From: UBA2241 sp963777895
GTDB lineage: Bacteria; Actinomycetota; Thermoleophilia; UBA2241
Direction: 5' to 3'
Length of the DNA stretch: 64,000 nt
Assembly: GCA_963777895.1 (NCBI GenBank)
Contig: CAVZSF010000005.1
Coordinates: 124,001-188,000 of the forward strand
Shown here: positions 33,459 to 40,392 of the stretch, piece after piece
How the letters are laid out: every line of letters starts with the position of its first letter
Position numbering within the stretch: the first letter of the stretch is position 1
Position numbers and translations under genes: made by a program
Notes under the pieces: model-generated
Database searches by the model: none
The model's input: only the letters and a program-made list of their open reading frames with translations
What the model was told of the DNA's origin: nothing

Positions 33459-34295
33459 TCGAGCCCCAGCCGCTCCAGGTCGTCCTCGTCGTACCCGAAG
33501 TAGTGCGCCGTCTCGTGCAGGACGGTGATGCGGATCTCGTCGGCGAGGTCCTCCTCGTCGCGCGCGTCGCGCTCGAGGTTGCGCTGGAAGAGGTGGATGA
33601 CGCCGTCTGCGGGCGCCCCGCCGAGGACGCTCTGGTCGGGGACGGCGCACGCCGGAGAACAGGCCGAGGATGCGCGGGTCGATGCCGTCGAGGACCATGG
33701 CCTCGGACGGCCGGTCGTCGACGAGGATGGGGACGTTGGCGAGCCATTCGAGCACTTCGTCGGGCAGCTCGCCGAGCGCCTTCTCGGCGACCTTCTCGAA
33801 GCGCTTGTGCGACATGCGCGGCGCGTCGGGCTCGGCGGCCGCGTCGAGACGCAGCACGGCGAGCCACTCGCGCGCCGCGCCCTTGTGGTCGCGGCGCTCG
33901 TCGAGCGCGGCGCCGAGCAGCCAGCGCGCGTCGGCCTCCTCCTCGATCGCGAGGCCGCCGCGCCCGAGCACGTCCTTGAGGATCTTGACCGCGCGCTTGG
34001 GCTCGTCGAAGTCCTCGAGGTAGATCTCGGCGGCGGCGATGACCGGCGCCGGGTCGTCGGGGTCGACCTCGTTCCAGCGCTGGCAGGCCTCGAGCGCGCC
34101 GTCCGGGTCGTCGGCGGCCAGCAGCAGCTCGACCTCGAGGTCGAGGACGCCGGGGTCGTCGGGGTCGGTGTCGCGGAGCTGTTCGAGGATCTGCGCGGCG
34201 TCGTCGAGCTCGTCGTCGTCGACCGCCGCCCACGCCTGATCGAGGGCGGCGTCGATGCGCGACTGCGCGCGGCGTCTTGACCTTTCGTCGCTCAC
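33455..34295 (-). CDS. TPR protein with C-terminal minimal zincin metallopeptidase domain (frameshifted)
   Basis: About 280 residues. The N-terminal two thirds are acidic TPR-like helical repeats (ALDQAWAAVDDDELDDAAQI, EACQRWNEVDPDDPAP, AAREWLAVL). The C-terminal part is a small zincin of the PF06262 type. LPDEVLEWLANVPILVDD precedes a core that ends in TVLHETAHYFGYDEDDLERL, with zinc ligands in H-E-x-x-H and the downstream G-x-D. Frame changes lie near 33655 and 33610. GTG at 34295 starts the basic N-terminus, and TATAGT on the minus strand ends nine bases before it, so the mRNA may be leaderless. Substrate unknown. Confidence 0.8.
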
Positions 34296-34371
34296 GGTGA
34301 GCAGACTATATCCGCGACGCGCGCGGCAGTAGTCGACGGCGCGCCGCGACGGACGGACGCGGGGGAGAGGC

Positions 34372-35149
34372 ATGCAGTACGACGGCATCGAGGGCAAGCG
34401 GGTCATCGTGACGGCCGCCGCGAGCGGCATCGGGGCCCAGGTCGCGCGGCGCTTCGCGGCGGCGGGCGCGAAGGTCTTCGTCTGCGACGTGGACGCCGAT
34501 GCCGTCGCCGCCTTCCAGGCGGCGGACCCCGGCATCGGCGCGACCGTCGCCGACGTCGCCGCGCCCGCCGACGTCGAGCGCCTCTTCGACGAGGCCCTCG
34601 CCTTTCTCGGCGGCCTCGACATCCTCGTCAACAACGCCGGCATCGCCGGCCCGGCGGCGCCCGTCGAGGAGATGGACGTCGACGGCTTCAGGCGCTGCGT
34701 CGACGTGAACCTGACCGGCGCGTTCCTCTGCGTCCGCCGCGCCGTCCCCGCGATCAAGGCGGCCGGCGGCGGCGTCCATCATCCTGATGTCGTCCAACGC
34801 CGGCACCATGGGCCTGCCGTTCCGCGCCCCGTACGTGGCCACGAAGTGGGGCATCATCGGCCTGATGAAGACGCTCGCCATGGAGCTCGGCCCGCACAAG
34901 ATCCGCGTCAACGCGATGTGCCCCGGCGACGTCGAGGGCGACCGCATCCGCCGCGTGATCACGATGGAGGCCGAGAACCGCGGCATGACCTACGACGAGG
35001 TCGTCGCCGAGCGCGTCGAGGCCGTGTCGCTGCGCACCATGGTGACCGCCGACGACGTCGCCGACATGATGCTCTTCCTGTGCTCCGACGCCGGCGCGAA
35101 GGTCTCGGGCCAGGCGGTGCTCGTCGACGGCAACGCCGAGCGCGCCTGA
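34372..35149 (+). CDS. Short-chain dehydrogenase/reductase (one frameshift)
   Basis: NAD(P)-dependent oxidoreductase of the classical SDR type, 259 residues. The cofactor loop is TAAASGIGAQ, with Ala in place of the usual first Gly. FVCDVDA suggests NAD preference through Asp after strand 2. NNAG is conserved. The catalytic Ser is in ILMSSNAG, and Tyr-Lys in YVATKWG. VNAMCPGDVEG and SGQAVLVDGNAE end the fold. One extra base lies near 34775. ATG has GGGGGAGAGG upstream. A strong terminator follows, so the gene appears monocistronic. The substrate cannot be assigned. Confidence 0.9.
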
Positions 35150-35161
35150 GGGACAGACGAA

Positions 35162-35194
35162 GGGGGCGGCGCCCGCCGGGCGCCGCCCCCTTCC
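35162..35194 (+). terminator. Rho-independent terminator after the SDR gene
   Basis: A perfect 13-bp GC stem (35162-35174 with 35178-35190) has a three-base loop and is followed by TTCCT. It lies 12 bases after the SDR stop codon. Confidence 0.7.
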
Positions 35195-35274
35195 TCACGA
35201 CTGCCCCTGTTACGAAGGCAGCCTTGCGACGCGCCCGCAGCGGGCGCGCCGCGTGCGCCTGACGACGCGCCCTC

Positions 35275-35922
35275 TTACGCGGCGCGCCGCTCCTCGGTGC
35301 TCTCGTAGGTCCGACTTGCGACCGTCTCACGCCGGCTCGTGGCCATGGAGCCGATCCAGCCGCCCGCGACGCCGGCGACGAAGCTCACCACGAAGGCGAG
35401 CAGGAACCAGCCTGCGTAGGTGGAGCTGACCGAATTCGCCAGGCTCAAGGAGCCGGCCTGGTCGACGCCTGGCACGGCGTTCAGCAGGCTGCGCGCGCTG
35501 AAGCCGAAGCCGAGCACACCGCTCACGCCGAACAGTGTCAGGCCGATCGAGCTGACCACGGTCAGGCCCCACACGACGAGGCCGTGATAGAGGCCGTTGA
35601 TGCTCGTATACGAGCCCGCGAGCATCGCGGCGATGAGGCCGCCGACGAAGATGGCGATCACGGAGCTGATCGTGATCCAGATGCCGGCTTCGGTGGCGCG
35701 GTCGCTGAGGTTCGCGATGCTCGTGATGTCGTGAAGCCCGAAGCCGGCCCACGCGGCCAGCAGGTCGAGGCCCAGCGCCACGGCGAGCGCGACGACCGTG
35801 CCGGCCGCGATGGCGCCCCAACTGATCTTGCTCCCTTGGACGGAGACGCGACCCATAGTGACTGGGTCGGTCTGCTCCGTGGAGCCGATACGGCGTACCT
35901 CGCCGGGTCCTGTGTCGTACAT
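35275..35922 (-). CDS. Integral membrane protein of unknown function (PhnA-like annotation group)
   Basis: A 215-residue protein with about four membrane helices. Helix 1 is AIAAGTVVALAVALGLDLLA, helix 2 lies in ITISSVIAIFVGGLIAAMLA, helix 3 in GLVVWGLTVVSSIGLTLFGV, and helix 4 in GWFLLAFVVSFVAGVAGGWI. The pattern S-W-G-A-I-x-A-G followed by F-V-G-G and Y-H-G-L-V-x-W is shared by proteins often called PhnA-like in databases; that name says nothing about function. The ends are polar (SRRETVASRTYESTEE). The ATG has GGGAGG upstream. A near-palindrome at 35968-35983 lies in its upstream region. Confidence 0.7.
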   Translation of the reverse strand: MYDTGPGEVRRIGSTEQTDPVTMGRVSVQGSKISWGAIAAGTVVALAVALGLDLLAAWAGFGLHDITSIANLSDRATEAGIWITISSVIAIFVGGLIAAMLAGSYTSINGLYHGLVVWGLTVVSSIGLTLFGVSGVLGFGFSARSLLNAVPGVDQAGSLSLANSVSSTYAGWFLLAFVVSFVAGVAGGWIGSMATSRRETVASRTYESTEERRAA

Positions 35923-35967
35923 GGCAGCCTCCCTGTCAGAAGACGTGGAGTAGAACGGTGATGATAT

Positions 35968-35983
35968 GAGGGTCTAGGCCCTC
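35968..35983. promoter_or_regulatory. Near-palindrome in a divergent intergenic region
   Basis: GAGGGTCTAGGCCCTC is a 16-base inverted repeat with one imperfect pair, about 45 bases upstream of the membrane-protein start at 35922. It could be a regulator site, but nothing else supports it. Confidence 0.25.
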
Positions 35984-36075
35984 GGAACCTGACTGTTGCC
36001 CGTCAGGGCGGAGATGTAACCGCACCTTGAGGCGCTGGACGACGGCCAGGCCAGGGTCTAGAGTGCGGTTGCCGT

Positions 36076-36090
36076 TGAACGTTCAGTCAA
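36076..36090 (+). promoter_or_regulatory. Operator candidate TGAACGTTCAGTCAA upstream of a TetR gene
   Basis: The 10-base palindrome TGAACGTTCA plus GTCAA lies 57 bases before the TetR start at 36147. The same 15 bases occur at 39097-39111. Position and palindromy fit autoregulation by that TetR protein (inference). Confidence 0.6.
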
Positions 36091-36146
36091 GCTGCGGCGG
36101 AACCGGCCTACTGAGGCGCGCCGGGTACGCCGCACGAGGGGGCAGC

Positions 36147-36754
36147 ATGGGACGCGCGGAGCGGTCGCAGCTTCGGCGCCGCGAGATGCTCGCGGCCTAC
36201 TACGAGACGCTCGTCGAGGAAGGCCTGCAGGGCGCGTCGATCGCCAAGATCGCGCAAGCGCCTCGAGGTGCCGCCCAGCCTTCTCATCCACTACTTCGGG
36301 ACCAAGGAGCAGATGACCATCGAGCTGGTCGACTACCTGCTCGAGGTCTTCCACGAGACCTACGGCGACAAGCTGGCGGCGATCGCCGACCCGCGCGCGC
36401 GGCTGCTAGGCGATCGTGGACGAGTTCTTCAGCCCGCTGTACCACCGGCTGCTCGACGACCGCGCCTTCTACGCGTGCTTCTACTTGAGTCTCACCCATC
36501 CGCAGGTGCGGCACGCCTACGCCACCCTCTACGAGACCTCGCTGGAGCTGGTCGAAACGGCCATCCGTGAGTGCATGGAGGCGGGCTACCTGCCCAGGGA
36601 CGACGCCCACGAGCTGGCCATGACGGTGAAGGCCATGGAGGAGGGCTACGCCTTCCTGATCGGCGGCGGCGCCGACGAGGACGCAAAGGCTGAGATGGGC
36701 GATGTACTCAAGCGCCGCGTGCTGGCGATGCTCGGCTACGACGGCCGGGCTTAG
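36147..36754 (+). CDS. TetR family transcriptional regulator (two frameshifts)
   Basis: About 200 residues. The N-terminal helix-turn-helix reads MLAAYYETLVEEGLQGASIA, then KIAKRLEVPPSLLIHYFGTK, the standard TetR recognition pattern. The helical C-terminal domain contains AIVDEFFSPLYHRLLDDRAF and KAMEEGYAFLIGGGADED. A single extra base near 36257 and another near 36407 break the frame. An operator candidate lies upstream and recurs in front of the aminotransferase/adenine deaminase pair. The gene is probably self-regulated and linked to those genes. The ligand is unknown; adenine or an amino compound would fit the context (speculation). Confidence 0.85.
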
Positions 36755-36975
36755 ACGGCCACTACCTGTGTAGCGGCCACCACCTGCCGCACGCCCTCTC
36801 CCGTCGGCCCCGCCTCGCCTGCGGCCGCGGCGCTGGCCGTCCTCGCCGCGCACCCGCGTGCTTCTTCCTACGCAGCGTCCGTATGAGTTCGAACGGGGAG
36901 AGCCGGGGGTAGGAAGCATCCAGTTGCCGCTTCTGCTACCGCCCGAGCCTCTCGGGTGCCACCTGGAGGGGAACG

Positions 36976-37412
36976 ATGAGCATCAAGCTGAGCGCCGAGG
37001 AGCTCGTAGACCGCCACATCATCGACGAGGCGGGCCGCGACATCGGGCAATCACCGATCTGTACGTCGACGACGACGGCAAGCCGCACTGGCTGCTGGTC
37101 GAGACCGGTCTCTTCAAGGGGTTCCTCAGCGTGATCCCGGTGACCGACGTCGTCGTGAGCGACCGCGGCCTCGAGGTTCACTACGACATGGAGAAGCTCA
37201 CCGGGCGCCCCGAACGTCATGGGCGACCGGCCCTACGCGCGTGCACCGCGAGGGCATGCTCTACGACTACTACCGGCTGACGGCGCCCGGAGTCGGTTCT
37301 GCGGCGGCGCGCAAGGGCCCGGAGTACGATCTGCTGCCGCCCAGCGCCCTGTGCCGCTACTCGACGCTACGTCTGCGAGAACAAGCCGATGGAGTTCGAG
37401 ACCAAGGACTAG
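36976..37412 (+). CDS. PRC-barrel domain protein (frameshifted)
   Basis: About 145 residues. The PRC-barrel beta-fold is visible as AEELVDRHIIDEAGRDIG, then ITDLYVDDDGKPHWLLVET, LSVIPVTDVVVSDRGLEVHY and the closing D-M-E-K-L. The C-terminal tail (REGMLYDYYRL to CENKPMEFETKD) is polar. Frame changes occur near 37048, 37212, 37240, 37290 and 37370. ATG has GGAGGGG upstream. PRC-barrels occur in photosynthetic reaction centre H subunits and in RNA-processing or stress proteins; no specific role is evident here. A very strong terminator follows. Confidence 0.78.
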
Positions 37413-37450
37413 CGGGGCACAGCCAGCGGGGGCGCAGCCCTTCGAGGTGA

Positions 37451-37492
37451 GGGGCGGCGGATGTCGGGGAGTGACATCCGCCGCCCCTTTCT
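37451..37492 (+). terminator. Rho-independent terminator after the PRC-barrel gene
   Basis: A perfect 15-bp stem (37451-37465 with 37473-37487) has a seven-base loop and is followed by TTTCTC. It is the strongest terminator-like structure I noticed in the window. Confidence 0.8.
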
Positions 37493-37649
37493 CATGGCCC
37501 GGGTCGGGGGGACGGATCCCGGGCCGGCGTGCCCACGACGGTCTGCTTGCCGTCGACCGTCGGGCCCGCGGCGGCTGGGGCCGCCGCGGGTGTGGGGGGC
37601 TGGGATGGACCACGCCGCCGTGGCCGCTCGACCGGCGCGGGCCTGCGCT

Positions 37650-39047
37650 TCATCGGGCTCCGAACAGCTCGTCGATCGCCTGTGCGAAGACCTCGGTGTG
37701 GCGGTCGATGTCGCCTTGGCTTGTGGCCGGCGACATCAGCGCCATGTTGTGGAACGGCGTCATCAGGATGCCGCGGTTGATCGTGAAGAGGTGCATGTAC
37801 TCGTCGAGCTCGGCGTCGTGCGCCGCCGCGGACTCGCCCCCGTTGCGCGGCACCTCGGGCGTGAAGCGGTACTCGGCGCGGGCCCCGATCTGGACGATCG
37901 TCCAGGGGACGCAGCGGCTCGCCAGCACCTCGCGCACGCCCTCGGTGTAGCGCGTCGCCAGGTCGATCATTCGGGCAAAGTTCTCCTCGGTCAGGACGTG
38001 CTCGAGGGTCGCCCGCGCGGCCGCCAGCGAGAGCGCGTTGCCGGCGAGCGTGCCGCCGACGCCGCCCTGGTCGACGAGGTCGGCGTCGGCGTCCGCGAGG
38101 ATGCGCTCGGCGAAGTCCGCAGAGACGCCGTAGGCGCCGATCGGGATGCCAGAGCCGAGCGCCTTCCCGATGGTCACGATGTCGGGGCGCAGCCCCCAGG
38201 CGCGGGTGCAGCCGCCGTAGCTCGCGCTGAACGTGTGCGTCTCGTCGTTGACGAGTAGTGTCCCGGTCTCGTCGCAGAGCTCGCGCACCGTCTCGAGGAA
38301 GCCGGGCTCGGGAGGCACGATGCCGATGTTGGTCATGGCCGGTTCCATGAGGACGGCGGCCACGTCGCGAGGCGCGAGCGCCTCGCGCAGGGCCGCGGCG
38401 TCGTTGAACTCCACCACCTTGGTGGTGAGCGTCGGGTCGATCTGCGGGCCCACGTTGCCGGGCTTCGACTGCGGCTGCCCGTCGGGACCGACGACGATCA
38501 CGGTCTCGTCCACCGAGCCGTGGTAGCAGTGCGAGAAGACGAGGACGTACGGCCGCTTCGTGACCTGGCGCGCCATGCGCAGCACGAAGCGGTTGGCGTC
38601 GGTGGCCGACAGCGTGAATTGCCAGAAGGGCAGGCCGAAGCGGCGCTGCAGGTCCGCGCCCACGGGGGCGGCATCCGCGGTCGGAAGCATCGTGGTGATG
38701 CCGCCGTCCTCGCTGATGCGCTGTCGGACCGCTTCCATCACGATGTCGGGCGAGTGACCGGTCATCGCGCCGGTGTCGCCGAGGCAGAAGTCGACGTAGG
38801 TGTGTCCGTCGACGTCGGTGACGCGGTTGCCGTGGGCCTTCTCGAAGTAGATGGGGAAGCCGCCGGACCAGATCGCCATCCAGCTCATCGGTACGCCGGC
38901 GAGGAGTGTCTCGCGGGCCTGTCCGAAGAGCTCGAGCGAGTGGGGGTGGTCGGCGGCGTACTGCTTGCGTTCGCGCACGAGCAGCTCCTCGAGGCGCTCA
39001 CGGTCGAGCGTCGCGAGCTGTCCGCACTCGATGGCCGTCAGGTGCAT
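37650..39047 (-). CDS. Class III PLP aminotransferase, glutamate-1-semialdehyde aminomutase-like
   Basis: An intact 465-residue fold-type I enzyme. YVDFCLGDTGAMTGHSP, LPFWQFTLSATDANRFVLRM, VLMEPAMTNIGIVPPEPGF, LLVNDETHTFSASYGG (PLP-binding Asp) and DIVTIGKALGSGIPIGAYG (Schiff-base Lys) identify subgroup III. The N-terminus has an extra helical segment (QLATLDRERLEELLVRERKQ) that the shorter paralogue at 9507 partly shares. ATG has AGGAGG upstream. Its upstream region contains the TGAACGTTCAGTCAA operator shared with the TetR gene at 36147. The adjacent adenine deaminase-type gene is divergent. The true substrate is probably a semialdehyde or omega-amine rather than glutamate-1-semialdehyde (inference). 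Confidence 0.88.
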   Translation of the reverse strand: MHLTAIECGQLATLDRERLEELLVRERKQYAADHPHSLELFGQARETLLAGVPMSWMAIWSGGFPIYFEKAHGNRVTDVDGHTYVDFCLGDTGAMTGHSPDIVMEAVRQRISEDGGITTMLPTADAAPVGADLQRRFGLPFWQFTLSATDANRFVLRMARQVTKRPYVLVFSHCYHGSVDETVIVVGPDGQPQSKPGNVGPQIDPTLTTKVVEFNDAAALREALAPRDVAAVLMEPAMTNIGIVPPEPGFLETVRELCDETGTLLVNDETHTFSASYGGCTRAWGLRPDIVTIGKALGSGIPIGAYGVSADFAERILADADADLVDQGGVGGTLAGNALSLAAARATLEHVLTEENFARMIDLATRYTEGVREVLASRCVPWTIVQIGARAEYRFTPEVPRNGGESAAAHDAELDEYMHLFTINRGILMTPFHNMALMSPATSQGDIDRHTEVFAQAIDELFGAR

Positions 39048-39094
39048 CAGGGATCCTCCTGGGTCCTTGGATGGTCGCGCACATCCTAGGAAAC

Positions 39095-39111
39095 ACTGAA
39101 CGTTCAGTCAA
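39095..39111. promoter_or_regulatory. Operator candidate in the divergent promoter region
   Basis: ACTGAACGTTCAGT (39095-39108) is a perfect 14-base palindrome, extended to GTCAA on the right. It lies 48 bases upstream of the aminotransferase start and 91 bases upstream of the deaminase start. Fifteen bases are identical to the site before the TetR gene at 36147. Confidence 0.65.
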
Positions 39112-39201
39112 TGCCCAGACGGGAACGATCTGAATCGCGCTGCCGTTACGTCATCTGCGGTATGTCGGGAGCGGGCCGCCGGTGGGTAGACAGGGGAGAC
39201 C

Positions 39202-40218
39202 ATGGAAGGACTCACTCGCGGGATACCCAAGGCCGAGCTGCACCTCCATCTCGAGGGCACGCTCGAACCGGAGCTGCTGCTCGAGCTGGCGGCACGACAT
39301 CGGCTGCGCCTCCCGTATCGCACGGCGGCGGACGTGCGCGCGGCACGCCGGTTCACGGATCTGCCCTCCTTCCTGAGGGTCTACTACGAGGGCGTGACGG
39401 TGCTGCGCGACGAGGAAGACTTCCGTCGGCTGGCGCTTGCTTACCTCGAGCGCGTGCAGGGGGATGGCGTGCGGCACGCCGAGATGTTCTTCGATCCCCA
39501 GAGCCACCTGACCCGGGGGGTGTCGCTCGAGGCCGCGGTCGAAGGCATCGGGGCGGCGCTCGTGGAGGCTGAGGAGCGTTTCGGGATGACCAGCCGGTTG
39601 ATCATGTGCTTCCTCAGGGACCGCGGGCCGGACGAGGCCGCCGCCGTCCTCGCTGAGGCGCTCCGGTTCAAGGACTGGATCGCCGGAGTGGGGCTGGACT
39701 CGGCGGAGGCCGGGTACCGGCCGGGTGTGTTCGCCGGCGTGTTCGAGCGGGCACGGGACGAAGGGCTTGCGGTGGTCGCCCACGCCGGCGAGGAAGGGCC
39801 GGCGGCGTACGTGCGAGAGGCGCTCGACGAGCTCCTGGTGAGCCGCGTGGACCATGGGGTCCACGCGGCCGACGACCCGGCGCTGCTCGAGCGCCTCAAG
39901 GCAGAGCGCATCCCGCTGACGATGTGCCCGCTGTCGAACCTCCGCCTGGGCGTCGTGCCCAGCCTCGAGGAGCACCCGCTCAAGAAGCTGTTGCGCGCAG
40001 GGCTGCTCGTGACCGTCAACTCGGACGATCCGGCGTACTTCGGCGGCTACATCGCCGAGAACTGGCAGGCGATCCGCGAGGCCCAGGGACTGACGCGGCG
40101 CGACCTCGTGCGGCTCGCCGTGAACTCGTTCGAGGCGAGCCTCCTCGACGAGGAGGAGAAGCGGCTCCGTCTCGCCGAGGTCGCGGCTTACGCGGCGCGC
40201 CGCGACATCGCCGCGTAA
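39202..40218 (+). CDS. Adenine/adenosine deaminase family protein, probably adenine deaminase
   Basis: An intact 338-residue zinc-dependent deaminase. Metal and substrate residues appear in AELHLHLEGT (H-x-H), VVAHAGEEG (His and Glu of the active site), RVDHGVHA and TVNSDDPAYFGGY (metal Asp). SDDPAYFGGY together with MCPLSNLRL is the pattern of the fungal-type and Pseudomonas adenine deaminases. Canonical adenosine deaminases have a different sequence after S/T-D-D-P. Adenine to hypoxanthine is therefore the favoured reaction, with adenosine the alternative. ATG has GGGGAGA upstream. It is divergent from the aminotransferase and shares its operator region. Confidence 0.88.
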   Translation: MEGLTRGIPKAELHLHLEGTLEPELLLELAARHRLRLPYRTAADVRAARRFTDLPSFLRVYYEGVTVLRDEEDFRRLALAYLERVQGDGVRHAEMFFDPQSHLTRGVSLEAAVEGIGAALVEAEERFGMTSRLIMCFLRDRGPDEAAAVLAEALRFKDWIAGVGLDSAEAGYRPGVFAGVFERARDEGLAVVAHAGEEGPAAYVREALDELLVSRVDHGVHAADDPALLERLKAERIPLTMCPLSNLRLGVVPSLEEHPLKKLLRAGLLVTVNSDDPAYFGGYIAENWQAIREAQGLTRRDLVRLAVNSFEASLLDEEEKRLRLAEVAAYAARRDIAA

Positions 40219-40359
40219 GCACGCCGGGCGTTGTGCGACGGCGGTGCCTCGCCGCGGCTGCTCGACGGCGGGGACCGTCTTGTTCCGTGCCGGCGGTCAC
40301 GGGGCCCCGTGCCCCGGACCCGTCGGCCTGAGCGACAGTCCTCGACGCCCGGTGCTGCG

Positions 40360-40386
40360 CTGACGCCGGAACGCCTGTCGTATGCT
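40360..40386 (+). promoter_or_regulatory. Candidate promoter giving a leaderless mRNA for the activase gene
   Basis: CTGACG (40360-40365), a 15-base spacer and TATGCT (40381-40386) end six bases before the ATG at 40393. No Shine-Dalgarno sequence is present, so the transcript probably begins at the start codon. Confidence 0.45.
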
Positions 40387-40392
40387 TGGGGC

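Noticed and set aside
37561..37590. 10-bp GC hairpin (37565-37574 with 37581-37590) downstream of the aminotransferase as its terminator
   Set aside because: It has no T-tract on the minus strand and lies 60 bases from the stop in generally GC-rich DNA. The evidence is too weak to list as a feature.
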